DNA of 64,000 nucleotides, from contig NZ_CP089291.1 in the NCBI RefSeq assembly GCF_022818495.1, forward strand, positions 859,536 through 923,535, given 5' to 3'. Below the pieces are notes generated by a model. The model had not been told where the DNA came from and did not search any database. It worked only from the letters and a program-made list of their open reading frames with translations. Positions 45,348 to 55,896 of the stretch are shown here, one piece after another; the first letter of the stretch is position 1, and the number at the start of each line of letters is the position of its first letter. The stretch comes from Fodinisporobacter ferrooxydans (lineage in GTDB: Bacteria > Bacillota > Bacilli > Tumebacillales > MYW30-H2). Made by a program: the position numbers and the translations under genes.

Positions 45348-47325
45348 CCCATTTTCCGCATGTCAAAAGGAGTCGAACATTGGATTTTTCAAACGACATC
45401 ATTTGTTAAAATTCGACAAAATGACATCGTGAATATATATTCTAAGGTTTACTTTGTCAAAGTATGTCGAATACGAGACCGAAACAGATGAGTGATTCTT
45501 AATCTATCCTGTCGGCTCCTGCAATCCAGCTGCAGTGAGTAAAGATTTACGTTGTAATTGTAACCACCTAAGGATTCGAATCGCACCTTCGGTTATTCCA
45601 TCTAGTCGATGGTGGGTCTGCCCATCTGGAAGCCGAACGATGATGTGGGTTACATTTTCAAACTCCTCCAGAATCGTCCACCCTGTCGGAGACAAGATTT
45701 TCACTCCGTTTAGTATAAGCGGTTGTGACTCAGTGTCCAATCCTCGGCGAATTCGCTGTTGTAAGATTGCATAAACCAAAAGTGCAAACAGAAACACATA
45801 GGCCATCGCCTGTACTCGCTTAGGATTCTTAAGAAAAATGCCATACATAAGAAAAGGGTGCTTCACCGCACGAAATAGATTTTCCACTTGAATCTGACTT
45901 TTGTAGTCCGTTACTAGCTTTTCATCCGATTTGTTTGATTTGTCTACGTTACTAATCAGGACGAATGTCCCTTCTCGTTGCTTGGTTCGGGCAATGGTCT
46001 CATCATCCTGGTTGAACTGAATGCAAATTCGCCATATGTCTTTCTCTACTAATTGTCCATATGTGTTGTTTTTCGAAGGGCGTCCACGCCGCCGCTTGAC
46101 TACTTTCTCAGACTGAACATGGCCGTTAATCTGATGAAACTTCGCCTTGTGATCATGCAAAAATTGCGTGAGTGCTACGGTTGCATCGGGTTCGCAATGA
46201 AACTCTATGGCTTGCTGCTTTTCTATTTCCTTGGTAAGCTGCTCTGCCTCATCTGCGATTTGTTTCATTAAACGCTTTGCTTTTCGCTCATCCAGATGTG
46301 AGGTTTGGACAACCACAAACCGATACGCACGTTCATAGAGTTCTTCTTTGAAGCTTTGAATTCGATACGTAGCACTGTTTTTTCTCGCACTACCCAAGAC
46401 TCCAAGATCTACAAACTGCTCCTCCTGTTGAAAGGCTCGGTCTTTTAGCTGCTTACACAGGTTGTATGTATCCGGTAGGCGGCTTATAAACGAACGTTTC
46501 TCATAGGTTTGCAGATTCTCTTCCGTTACAAATGCGGAATCAGCGACGACAACAATGGAATTCCAAGCCTCAGGAGATAATAACCTGTCGATGCGCCCCG
46601 TCAAATCGGAGTACCAGGGTTTGTCACTCGTATTGCCATTCATCACGTCAGCAAACAATGGAATTCCGCCAATGCTTCCAAGTCCATACATGAACTGTTT
46701 CAGGTCAGCACGCAGGTCTTTACTATATCCTCGTACAATTTTAAGTGGAGAGTCTTCCAACTCGGAGTCCTCGTAACTACCCTGCACAGAAATGGAAGTT
46801 GTATCGAAGTGGAGCAACCGATCAAATGTATCAAATTGCGCCTCCGGCGTACCTAAAGCGATCTCATGATAAATTCGCCAAGGATCTGCATCTGCAAGCT
46901 TATCAAGAGCAGCCGCAAGGCGATCATCATTCAATTCGTCTGCTAAAAAACCTTGACCAAACAGCCATTCACAGTCCATATTAGCGTAGAATCTCTCAAT
47001 TTTATAAAGTGGTTTACGTTGTACGAGAAAGTTAACAATCAAAGCAACGATACGAATTCCTGGGCTAACTTTGGTTCGATGTGGATCCCACTCAACAAAT
47101 CGATCAATGATGGATGCAATTTGCAAATCTGCACAGAGTCCAGCTACAATAGGCGCAGACTTGGCCATTCGTACTTCAATGTGAAGATCTGATAGATTCA
47201 TTTGAAACAACTCCTCAAAAGGTTCCAGTCTAAGTTTAAGGAACGATTCGGGGTTTTCCGTTTATTTTCCTTTTATCCGCAAAATATTCCGAAAGTTCGA
47301 CTTAAATCGACATGCGGAAAGTGGG
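45348..47325 (-). mobile_element. IS1634 family element nested in IS1380
   Basis: 1978 bp. Ends are inverted: CCCATTTTCCGCATGTC at left and, inverted, CCCACTTTCCGCATGTC at right, with a further TCGAAC match inside. ATTGAG at 45342-45347 and 47326-47331 is the target duplication. All features agree with a complete, recent IS1634-type insertion. Confidence 0.92.
45504..47201 (-). CDS. IS1634 family transposase
   Basis: 565 residues from the ATG at 47201, with AGGAG 9 nt upstream. IS4-superfamily DDE: HFDTTSISVQGSY with the first Asp, VVVADSAFVTEENL with the second, and LVTDYKSQIQVENLFRAVKHP with the Glu. A basic stretch (KRRRGRPSKN) lies in between. Complete and apparently functional. Confidence 0.9.
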   Translation of the reverse strand: MNLSDLHIEVRMAKSAPIVAGLCADLQIASIIDRFVEWDPHRTKVSPGIRIVALIVNFLVQRKPLYKIERFYANMDCEWLFGQGFLADELNDDRLAAALDKLADADPWRIYHEIALGTPEAQFDTFDRLLHFDTTSISVQGSYEDSELEDSPLKIVRGYSKDLRADLKQFMYGLGSIGGIPLFADVMNGNTSDKPWYSDLTGRIDRLLSPEAWNSIVVVADSAFVTEENLQTYEKRSFISRLPDTYNLCKQLKDRAFQQEEQFVDLGVLGSARKNSATYRIQSFKEELYERAYRFVVVQTSHLDERKAKRLMKQIADEAEQLTKEIEKQQAIEFHCEPDATVALTQFLHDHKAKFHQINGHVQSEKVVKRRRGRPSKNNTYGQLVEKDIWRICIQFNQDDETIARTKQREGTFVLISNVDKSNKSDEKLVTDYKSQIQVENLFRAVKHPFLMYGIFLKNPKRVQAMAYVFLFALLVYAILQQRIRRGLDTESQPLILNGVKILSPTGWTILEEFENVTHIIVRLPDGQTHHRLDGITEGAIRILRWLQLQRKSLLTAAGLQEPTG

Positions 47326-47667
47326 ATTGAGAATCGCATCGACGAGTTGAAAGACGGCTACGCCGTCGAACAAAACAGCCAGCATCGGATGCTGAACAAC
47401 CTGCTATTCAGTTGGATCAAAGTGATCGCGTATAATCTGATCGTCTGGTTCAAACAGACGCTACTGCCAGAGAACATGCAGCGCTGCGAAGTGAAAACGA
47501 TCCGACGGGTGGTGCTGAAGGCGCCGGGCAATGTGGTCGGCTCCGGCCGATATCAGCACATTCGATTAGCAGCGTGTGCGGAGCTGGAAGCCATCGTAAA
47601 GGTAATGCAACACAGGCTCCGAGCGTTCGCCGAACGACTGCGACCGAGCGAATCGGGAGCAGCCTGA
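47326..47667 (+). pseudogene. IS1380 transposase, C-terminal part
   Basis: Reads IENRIDELKDGYAVEQNS directly from the ATTGAG duplication, then the rest of the IS1380 C-terminus (LFSWIKVIAYNLIVWFKQ) to a stop. It is in frame with the part at 44211-45347 after removal of the nested element and one target copy. Confidence 0.87.
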
Positions 47668-47931
47668 TCGATCTCTCAGAATCGAAGAACGGTATTCACC
47701 CGTAAAATAACGGGCTTCTTTGGGTACCCTACATTTGTGGGGAATGTTCGCTAGCTGTGATTGCGGTAGGGAACACCGATCCAGTTACTCATTAAAATCA
47801 AAATCTCAATGTAAAAACCCACTTATCCACAGGCTCGAGTTATCCACATTCCGAATTCATGTTAAAGTCATGACTGCTCTCCTCTGGTAAAATGGTAGTT
47901 GCGAACAGCCACTACAAAGGAGAGATAAATC

Positions 47932-49378
47932 ATGACTGTTGCCATTATACCAAAATCCTATTCGAATGTAATCTACCTTCAATCTTCTTTTTGTTTCCAA
48001 GAACCTTCCCTTCCAAACTATATCCTTGAACGACCTTTTGCTAAAGTGGCGTTGAACTTCCCATGGAAGACTGTCTTTGCTTCTTGCGAGCAAGAATTTC
48101 TCGAAGCTCGCTATGCCTTCTATAAAAAGGAGCCTGAAAAAGAAGAAGCAGAAGGTTTATTTGATCTTCCCGTCGAGTTGGATCGACCAATGAAAAGAAT
48201 ATCTACAAAAGGACGAAAAGGAACCAACTTTTATGCGTTGTTAAAAGCTTTTCTATTAGCTCCACTCCTCTATGTTGAGGTCATGGTAGAAAGTGTATAT
48301 CAACAAGTCGTAAGCAATCCGGCCTATGCTACGGTTTGTAATTTTGAGAAAATACCTTCACTGAAAACTTTTGAACGATTTGACCAAATCATGACCGAAA
48401 GTGGTCTTTGGGAAAAGGTTCGTATCCTTACCGTCCAGAATAATTTCGATCAAGGTATTCTTGAAAGTGAATCCACCATAGCAGTCGATACGTCACACAT
48501 AGAAGCGGAAGCCACGCTCCATGCAACTCGAAAATGCTGTGATCAACCAATCAACCTGTAATTGTCAGAAGATCCTTACAGATGACAACGTAGGGTTGCT
48601 GCGTAAAAGTAATAGCGTTAGCTATGTTGCCCATAAAGTAGCTGTCGTGTGCGGAGTCAAAGGCGAACTTCCCTTGTCCCGAACGGTGTTTAAAGGAAAC
48701 CAGTCCGATTCCATAACGTTTGAAGAAACACTTAAAGATTTCAAACAAGCCATCCCAGAGCAGGTAGTACGAGCAGTCAAATATGTGACAGCTGATGGAA
48801 TTTATCAAAGTGCTGATAATCAACAACATGCCAAAGAATTATTAAATGCAAAGTTAATTGCTCCGATTAATCCACGCAAGATAAAGGAAAAACTTGTGGA
48901 TATACGTGGGGTGGAAAAGATCACCTCCTACGGAGTTCCCGTTTGTATGAGTGGCCACTCCATGCAATTGAAAGGATATGATGCCGCAAAAGAACAATTT
49001 GTATGGGTCTGTCCGGTATTTCATGATAAATATCGTAAAGAAGGTCTAACTTGCTCGGCAGCTTGCCATACCAAGTGCTGCAACCAGGCAAAAACAGGTA
49101 GGACTGTGCGGATCGAAAGAAGCCTGACACCTCAAATTGATCCTGAATTTCCTCAGCATTTGTCCTCTTTCAAGGATATCTATAAAGAGCGAACGGCTAT
49201 TGAACGAGTGTTTGCTCAACTGAAAGATGGATTCAGTATGAGACGGGTTCATAAAAGAGGAAAACAGGCCGTTGAGGCCCATATGGATCGATGCATCACA
49301 ATTTCCCATTTGCTAGCTTTTGTCTCAGTAATGGAAACGGGACAACTTTACCGTGGATGGGCAAGATTTTCTGCATAA
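47932..49378 (+). pseudogene. Frameshifted IS1182-like DDE transposase
   Basis: AAAGGAG precedes the ATG. The first frame (47932-48561) covers the N-terminal domain to TIAVDTSHIEAEATLHATRK with the first Asp. The reading frame then changes between about 48520 and 48600, and the second frame runs from TDDNVGLLRKSNSVSYVAHK to a C-terminus with YVTADGIYQSADN (second Asp) and YKERTAIERVFAQLKDGF (Glu). A Cys-rich insert (CSAACHTKCCNQ) precedes the Glu. A programmed frameshift cannot be excluded, but a stop soon follows in the first frame and no slippery run is obvious. Confidence 0.75.
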
Positions 49379-49647
49379 AGTGAATTTTGAAAAAATAGCA
49401 GAAATCCTAGGAAGGAGTCTGCCCGTTTTTATGAGTTCACCCATACGGATTGTTCAATGCCTATCGGCATATCCCGACGTTTACATAGAACTGTAATAAA
49501 TAACCAAAATAACATTTTTTAAAGTGCTAAAACCAATCTTGTCCGGAGGCTCCGTGATAGAACATCAAATTATTGCGTATAATCTTGAGATTCAATACCG
49601 GAATACCTTGTAAATACTAGGTCATTTATATATTCAACAAACCCCAT

Positions 49648-50838
49648 TTATATTAACTCATTAAAATTAAAAATTTTTCGATAAGTATACAAAGTTTTAT
49701 TAAAAAAAATATTCCAATCAAAAAGCTGAGAACGTTCGAATCCTCTTTTTATACAATATTCTCGAATGTTTTCATCATATACTAATTTCATTAACCCTTG
49801 TACCATTGAATCAATACTATGTGGATCAACTAAAATCGCCGCATCTTCACAAACTTCAGGTAATGATGAAGTGTTTGATGTCATCACGGGTATCCCAAAA
49901 CTCATTGCTTCTAGAACCGGAAGACCAAATCCCTCATAAAACGTCGGAAAAACAAACGCTTTTGCTTTCCTATACAATATAGTAAGTACAGAATCATCTA
50001 CGTATCCAGTGAATACCACCTTATTTTGAATACCTAAGTCCAAAGTAATCCTTAAAAAGGATTCAAAATCTTCATGTGTTTTTCCAGCCAATATAAGCTT
50101 TAAATTTGAATCTTGTAGCCTTGCAAATGATCGAATAAGATTGTTTATGTTTTTCCTTTTTTCAATTGCACCCACATAAAGAATATATGGTTCATTAAGA
50201 TGATATTGTTGAATAATCTTATTGATTTGCTCTTCCGAAGGAACAATTTTACTCAATTTTGGATCAAACCCCAATGGAGTGACAACAATTTTTTCTGGCG
50301 ATACGTTTAAATATTTTATTATATCGAGTTTAGAGTGTTCAGATATTGTGATGACCATATCCGCAAAATTCACCGATTGAAACGACCGTTTTGTAAACCA
50401 GGTTATTTTCTCAGAGACATATCTACCGTTCTCAACAAACGGTATAACATCAAGAATTGAAACAACCTTCTTCGCCGGATGATCCTGAAGTGAATACGGA
50501 AAAAAATTGGCCGGCGCATGAATGATATCTACGTCTTTCGGAATTGCCATATATGACGGATGGTAATGAGTCCGTTTAAAATGTCGTGCCGAGCTCATAA
50601 ACCGCAATGGATAAAGTAATGGATCAGGCAATTTGGTTTTTAAGTACTGCTTAATCAAATTAGTATTGGACATTTCATTTGCTATATCATTTAAAGGGCT
50701 CTCGGGGTATATTTCATCCGTAGTGATCAGATCTATGTTGAATTGTTCTCTCAATCCTAATAGAACTTGTATATAACGTCCAATCCCTCGATACTCACTA
50801 CCGTTTCTAAGAGCCGTCGTATCCAAAAAAACTTTCAT
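49648..50838 (-). CDS. GT4 glycosyltransferase
   Basis: 396 residues, GGGGGAT before the ATG. Starts MKVFLDTTALRNGSEYRGIGRYI, typical of mannosyl/rhamnosyl GT4 enzymes with a flexible glycine-rich loop. Donor domain: YILYVGAIEKRKNINNLI, KLILAGKTHEDFES, and [19 protein letters not shown] with the E-x7-E pair. Its start overlaps the stop of the upstream 846-residue enzyme (TAATG), so the two are coupled. It is the last gene of the 62-49.6 kb run, just before the insertion sequences. Confidence 0.9.
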   Translation of the reverse strand: MKVFLDTTALRNGSEYRGIGRYIQVLLGLREQFNIDLITTDEIYPESPLNDIANEMSNTNLIKQYLKTKLPDPLLYPLRFMSSARHFKRTHYHPSYMAIPKDVDIIHAPANFFPYSLQDHPAKKVVSILDVIPFVENGRYVSEKITWFTKRSFQSVNFADMVITISEHSKLDIIKYLNVSPEKIVVTPLGFDPKLSKIVPSEEQINKIIQQYHLNEPYILYVGAIEKRKNINNLIRSFARLQDSNLKLILAGKTHEDFESFLRITLDLGIQNKVVFTGYVDDSVLTILYRKAKAFVFPTFYEGFGLPVLEAMSFGIPVMTSNTSSLPEVCEDAAILVDPHSIDSMVQGLMKLVYDENIREYCIKRGFERSQLFDWNIFFNKTLYTYRKIFNFNELI

Positions 50839-53378
50839 TATTTATCCCCCAAGACACTTACATTTAAACGCATTAACAAACGAGCTAGCCTATTTAAATC
50901 TTGTCTCGAAATAGTATTCGAATGCTTCTTATACTCTTCAGAAACTCTAGTAATTACAGAACTATCTAACTTTTTATTAATTGACACCCTTTCTTGTAAA
51001 TCAATAATTTCTTTGTAACAATATGCTGATTGTTTTACAAGGTGATTTTCCCGGAAAAATCCCAGTGCTTTATTGGACATTTTTTCTCGCAATGTAACAT
51101 CATTCACAAGCGTTACTAAAGCTTCTTTTATTGTCAATATTTCTTGATCATTATAAGAAACCTTAATACTAAAATCATCAGGTATCTGGCCTAATGTTCC
51201 AATATTGGTAACAATAATTGGTTTAGCTGCACTAATCGCACGAATTAAAGCGGCTGAAGTTTCACCTTTATGGGGATATCGAAGTGACACAGCAATATCA
51301 CTTATCATAAGATACTGATCATATTTCTCTTTAGAAACTTCTCCTGCAATCAAAATATTTGACTCTAATCGTAAATCCTTGATACATCTGTTTAATTCTT
51401 CTTTATAACTTTCATCGCACTGCCCTACGATTAATAATTTTGTTTTTGTTTGAAATAACGGTAGGCTTTCGGCATATGCAACTATAAGTTCACGAATTCG
51501 TTTCGAAGGTGCTATAATTCCAAAAGTTCCAATAATTAAATGGTCATTATATCCTAAACTCTTTTTTATATTTTCTTTTTCTTCACTATTTAAGACGTTC
51601 ACAGGATCAACACCCATAGGCACATAATAAATAGGTATGTTTGAATATTGAACAGCTAAATTACCAGATGTCATACGACTGTGTACTATAATGGCCTTGG
51701 AATTATCAATTACCCGTTGTAATAATGAAAGTTCCTCAAACCGCGGCGGTAATTGACCACTCAAAACTTGAATAGCTTCCTCTTTTCCAAGTTCACCATA
51801 ACAATACTCCATTTCATTTATATAAACCTCTTTTTTCCCGCTTATCCCAATGTGATACATTAACCCATGAAGATTGGCATCATGGAGTACCGTAATTCCT
51901 GGATAAACTTCCATAAAAGGAAACATGTATGTGTGATAAGTACTATTTCCAATTTGGTAAATAATCGTTTCATATTTTTGGGGTTGGAACTCTATTGCAT
52001 TGATAATATTAAAGTGTGCTTTAATAAAAGCATTCGACGGTGTATAGTCATCAATTATCAGATCGATATCATAGTAATTTTTTAGTTCTTTCAACAGTTC
52101 TTCACTATAATCTGATATTCCAGAGTTTATAGGTCTTAACGGCGAAAAAAACGCAATACGTTTTTTTATCTTTTCAATAAAGTTTCTTCCAGGATCAACT
52201 TGCCTCAACTTACTATACGATTCAAGTAATAACTCAGAGGTTTTTTGCCAGCTAAACTTCTTCGACTGTTCAATAGCCTTAAATTTAAGTTCATCTCTTA
52301 AATTTGGTTCCTCAAGTAGTCGGGTTATCCCTTTTGCTATATCTTCTACTGAATCAGGGTTTACTAAAATCCCTGCATCCCCAACTATTTCTGGTATAGA
52401 GGAAACATTTGATGCTAAAACCGGAAGCCCACAGGAAAGTGCTTCCAATACCGGCAATCCAAAACCCTCATATTTGGATGGAAACGCAAAAATTGTTGCA
52501 ATATTATATAGCAAAATTAGATCTTTTTTTGGAACAAAATTTGTTAATATTAACTGATTTTGCAAGTCAAACTTTTCTGCTAGAGTCCGAAACCATGCAG
52601 CTTCAGAATCCGTTACTTTGCAAACGATAACAAGCTGAAATTTATTTCTTAATACCTGAGGAAGAAGTGAGTACGCCTCTATCAGTCCTTCAATATTTTT
52701 CCGAAAATCTACTCCTCCGGTACACATAATAAAAGGTTTTGTAATTCCATAAGAAATTTTTATTTTCTCGATATCTTTTTCCGCTACATTAATCGATTTA
52801 AAATCACTATCTACCCCAGCATAAATAACATCAATCTGTTTATCAAGAATCCCCAAAAAATTTACCATATCATTTTTTACACTATTCGAAATAGCAACAA
52901 ATCGATCTACACTTTTTAGGAATTCCAACCTTCTCATGTACCACGCTTTTATTTCAGGATTACAAAGATAATGCTTATTAAATATTAAGGGAATTAAGTC
53001 ATATACGGTAGCAATAGTTTTATAATCCTTGTACCATTCTTGATAAAAAATATCGACATCGTCAAATGGTGAAGTGAAATGAAACAATTCAACGTCGAAA
53101 TCACGCAAAAATTTCCTCATCAAATTTTTTCCAATTTCTCTTTGCAATTCACTTTTTATCCCTAAATGAAATGGACCAAAATACATCCAATAATTATTTG
53201 CAAACCCAGTATTTTCAAAGATAAAATTCGGTTGTGTATGAAGAAGAGTATAATTGTTATTATTTTCATTGCTATCGAGAGTTAAAATGTATTTAAAAAG
53301 ATTTAAATTATAAAAGCCTATCCCTCTATTACGAGAATGCTCAGTTTGCATTGGCTGAATATCTAATGCAATCTTCAC
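50838..53378 (-). CDS. Double-headed GT4 glycosyltransferase
   Basis: 846 residues with two complete GT-B modules. Module 1 starts MKIALDIQPMQTEHSRNRGI and has FIMCTGGVDFRKNIEGLIEA and [20 protein letters not shown] second start-like segment, RIAFFSPLRPINSGISDYSE near residue 410, begins module 2, which has LIIGTFGIIAPSKRIREL and a degenerate donor motif SLRYPHKGETSAALIRA. Such fusions are found in polymerising or two-step transferases (WsaF- and MtfB-like architectures) and suggest sequential addition of two residues. GTG start after GGGGGG. The shorter C-terminal tail is helical. Confidence 0.88.
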   Translation of the reverse strand: MKIALDIQPMQTEHSRNRGIGFYNLNLFKYILTLDSNENNNNYTLLHTQPNFIFENTGFANNYWMYFGPFHLGIKSELQREIGKNLMRKFLRDFDVELFHFTSPFDDVDIFYQEWYKDYKTIATVYDLIPLIFNKHYLCNPEIKAWYMRRLEFLKSVDRFVAISNSVKNDMVNFLGILDKQIDVIYAGVDSDFKSINVAEKDIEKIKISYGITKPFIMCTGGVDFRKNIEGLIEAYSLLPQVLRNKFQLVIVCKVTDSEAAWFRTLAEKFDLQNQLILTNFVPKKDLILLYNIATIFAFPSKYEGFGLPVLEALSCGLPVLASNVSSIPEIVGDAGILVNPDSVEDIAKGITRLLEEPNLRDELKFKAIEQSKKFSWQKTSELLLESYSKLRQVDPGRNFIEKIKKRIAFFSPLRPINSGISDYSEELLKELKNYYDIDLIIDDYTPSNAFIKAHFNIINAIEFQPQKYETIIYQIGNSTYHTYMFPFMEVYPGITVLHDANLHGLMYHIGISGKKEVYINEMEYCYGELGKEEAIQVLSGQLPPRFEELSLLQRVIDNSKAIIVHSRMTSGNLAVQYSNIPIYYVPMGVDPVNVLNSEEKENIKKSLGYNDHLIIGTFGIIAPSKRIRELIVAYAESLPLFQTKTKLLIVGQCDESYKEELNRCIKDLRLESNILIAGEVSKEKYDQYLMISDIAVSLRYPHKGETSAALIRAISAAKPIIVTNIGTLGQIPDDFSIKVSYNDQEILTIKEALVTLVNDVTLREKMSNKALGFFRENHLVKQSAYCYKEIIDLQERVSINKKLDSSVITRVSEEYKKHSNTISRQDLNRLARLLMRLNVSVLGDK

Positions 53379-53408
53379 TCAAGTGCCCCCCATTATAAAT
53401 TACTCGAA

Positions 53409-54725
53409 TCAGTTAGGTTTCCTTAAACTTAATAAACAAACACACATTGTTTTTTCACTTGAATCAACAATGCCCGCATCACTTTCAGTTACTTCTTTCC
53501 ATCCCAGATCGGCAATACTATATGCAAAGTGTTGCATTATTTCCAAATTAAAACCATTTATCAATGTTCTTATTGATTCAGGAGTATAAACCCTATACCA
53601 AGATGTACCTACACCATTTCCGAAAGGAACCGTCAGTACTAGTTGGCCTCCTGGTTTTAAGAGACGATATATTTCAAGAATTGCGTTCCTATCGCCATCC
53701 AGATCACTTTGAGTGCGATCACCATAATGAGAGGCTATTCCAATGTGTTCAATTGTCGATAAAGCAATTACTGAATCAAAACTATTCTCTTGAAGAATAT
53801 TTGATCGTATATCACCCTTTATTGAATATAAATTCGGATGTTCAAAAGGATATTCCCGAATATCAATACCAACGACCTTTTTACCTAGACTTGCAAGGTA
53901 TAAAGGTAAATAGCTTTCACAATGTCCGACATCTAAGATTTTGACTGCCGATTTATCTAAATGATGAATTACAAACGGTAATTCCAAAATTCGTTCATTT
54001 ACAAATGCCACGTTGTACTGATGATTTTTACCTAAATCAAGGTCAAATACTATGGGAGCATTCTCATAACCTACTCTCCAAGTAAAAAATCCTTGCCTTT
54101 GATTTAATTGATTAATATGTTGGTAGGGATCTTTTAGCTGTAAAACACTTGTATTTAACGCAGTCAACTCTTCTTGTAAAGACGAAATAGCTGATTTACA
54201 ATTACCAATTATAGATTCTTCTAAACTTGATAGTTTTTCTTGCAAAGAAGAAATCGCTGGTTCATATTTATCGATTATAGAATCTTCCAAAATTTTGAGT
54301 TTTTCTTGTGTATTTTTTAATTCAGAGTTTCTTAAATCATAAACATCTTTTTGGAGACTGTTAATTTCTTTAGATAACTGGTGTCTTAGGTCATTTTGCG
54401 TATTTTCTTGAATCTCAAGCCAATTAATAATTGAATGATTAAAAAAATTGATACGGCGTGTTAACGGATCTAATATCCATCGCATAGTCTTCCTTGATAA
54501 TCGTTTTATGATCCTTTTAAATTTATTTTTAGGTGGGTTTTCACCTAGTGATTGAAAAAGTGAATGCACTTCCCAATTATCATAGGCTTGTTTTTTAATA
54601 AATGAGTGATCATCTGATACTGAAACTGATATGTTTTTATTTTCATGAACAGAGATATTATTTTTAGCAAATTCTGTTTCCAGATATTTAACTATTTCAT
54701 TAAATGACATATGGTCTTGTTCCAT
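53409..54725 (-). CDS. SAM-dependent methyltransferase with long coiled coil
   Basis: 438 residues from the ATG at 54725, with GGGGAT 5 nt upstream. Residues about 110-200 form a coiled coil with internal repeats (AISSLQEKLSSLEESI, then AISSLQEELTALNTSV). The C-terminal domain is a class I methyltransferase: KILDVGHCESYLPLYL (motif I), VVGIDIREYP, FDSVIALSTIEHIGI, and LLKPGGQLVLTVPFG. Chain-end methylation with a coiled-coil ruler is known for WbdD-type terminators of ABC-exported O antigens, so this could cap the glycan and set its length. The kinase part of WbdD is absent. Confidence 0.82.
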   Translation of the reverse strand: MEQDHMSFNEIVKYLETEFAKNNISVHENKNISVSVSDDHSFIKKQAYDNWEVHSLFQSLGENPPKNKFKRIIKRLSRKTMRWILDPLTRRINFFNHSIINWLEIQENTQNDLRHQLSKEINSLQKDVYDLRNSELKNTQEKLKILEDSIIDKYEPAISSLQEKLSSLEESIIGNCKSAISSLQEELTALNTSVLQLKDPYQHINQLNQRQGFFTWRVGYENAPIVFDLDLGKNHQYNVAFVNERILELPFVIHHLDKSAVKILDVGHCESYLPLYLASLGKKVVGIDIREYPFEHPNLYSIKGDIRSNILQENSFDSVIALSTIEHIGIASHYGDRTQSDLDGDRNAILEIYRLLKPGGQLVLTVPFGNGVGTSWYRVYTPESIRTLINGFNLEIMQHFAYSIADLGWKEVTESDAGIVDSSEKTMCVCLLSLRKPN

Positions 54726-54739
54726 TCGTATCCCCACTT

Positions 54740-55867
54740 TCAACATCCATATTTTTTGTTCAATAATAAATGATCAAAAATTTCACGAGTTTTATTTGCT
54801 GTATTCTTCCACGAAAAAGAAGATGCCCTTCTTCTAGCTTTTCCCGAAATTTCATTTCGTAAGTTGCCATCATAAACTAATAAACAAATAGCATTCGAAA
54901 GTTCAGATACTGAATAAGGATTAACCAAAAGTCCAGCGTCACCGACAACTTCAGGTAATGACGAAACATTGCTTGTAATAACAGGTAGACCTGAAGCCAT
55001 TGCTTCCAATACTGGCAACCCAAATCCCTCATATAAAGAAGGATAAATCATCATCAAAGCTTCTTGATAGAAACATGCTAAATCTTCATCTGATATATAT
55101 TCTAATATATGAATTTTAGTGTTAAGTTTACTTGACTGAACACAGTCAAAGAAGGAATCGTATCCCCAACCTTTTTTTCCAATAATGACGAGATCAGGTA
55201 AAAACTCTAATTTCTTATTAACTTCCAAATACGCTTTTATAATTGTTTCTAAATTCTTTCTAGGTTCAATTGTTCCAACATATAATATAAATTGATTCGG
55301 AATCAATCCATAAGAATTAATTACATTTTTTGAATTTGCACGTTTCTTGAAATAACTCTCAGAAACACCTAGAGGTAAACTCGATATCCGATCATCATTA
55401 ACTCCTAGAAAACTTTGAACATCATACATCGTAGAATTCGAGTCGGTAATTACCCAATCCGCATTTTTAACATATAAAGGTAAAGCATATAAGTTATGAA
55501 GTACAGTTTTTTTCGGTAAAGTTTTTGGATATATAAAAGAAACCATATCATGTATTGTAAGAACAGTCTTAATTGGCGATAGATGTAACAGCGGTATTGT
55601 GTAATTCGGTCCCCAAAAAAGATCGATTTTGTATTTTTCAAGTAAAAATGGCAGACCATACTGCATCCATAATGTGCCTGATCGCGCAGTCCTTATTACT
55701 TTTTGTAAGCACTGCAATTCTTTCGGTAAATCAAATTCCTTGTGAGCGAATAAAAAATACTCATGAGGGTTTTCTTGATTCACTAAATTAAGTAATAGTT
55801 GGAGAGTATAGTTGCCTATACCTGTCCTATTGCCAGAAAGAGGCCTAGCATCTACACCGATTCTCAT
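54740..55867 (-). CDS. GT4 glycosyltransferase
   Basis: 375 residues, [21 protein letters not shown] at the start, which is the MtfB/WbdA-type glycine loop. Donor domain [31 protein letters not shown], and [19 protein letters not shown] with the E-x7-E pair. The coiled-coil methyltransferase gene follows directly, with 14 bp between its preferred start and this stop. Likely adds mannose- or rhamnose-type residues. Confidence 0.9.
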   Translation of the reverse strand: MRIGVDARPLSGNRTGIGNYTLQLLLNLVNQENPHEYFLFAHKEFDLPKELQCLQKVIRTARSGTLWMQYGLPFLLEKYKIDLFWGPNYTIPLLHLSPIKTVLTIHDMVSFIYPKTLPKKTVLHNLYALPLYVKNADWVITDSNSTMYDVQSFLGVNDDRISSLPLGVSESYFKKRANSKNVINSYGLIPNQFILYVGTIEPRKNLETIIKAYLEVNKKLEFLPDLVIIGKKGWGYDSFFDCVQSSKLNTKIHILEYISDEDLACFYQEALMMIYPSLYEGFGLPVLEAMASGLPVITSNVSSLPEVVGDAGLLVNPYSVSELSNAICLLVYDGNLRNEISGKARRRASSFSWKNTANKTREIFDHLLLNKKYGC

Positions 55868-55896
55868 ACAACACCGCCTATAAAGAACTTGCCATT

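Larger units (their letters stand above)
44088..47720 (+). mobile_element. IS1380 family element interrupted by an IS1634 element
   Basis: The transposase gene at 44211-45347 continues at 47326-47667 once the IS1634 element and one ATTGAG copy are removed. Outer boundaries are approximate because no matched terminal repeats could be placed. A CCCGT/ACGGG hairpin at 47699-47714 probably ends the transposase transcript. Coding is GC-richer than the surrounding glycan genes, which marks a recent arrival. Confidence 0.7.

Noticed and set aside
48481..48600. Programmed frameshift in the transposase at 47.9-49.4 kb
   Set aside because: No A6/A7-type slippery run with a following stem was seen near the frame change, so a plain mutation is the simpler reading.
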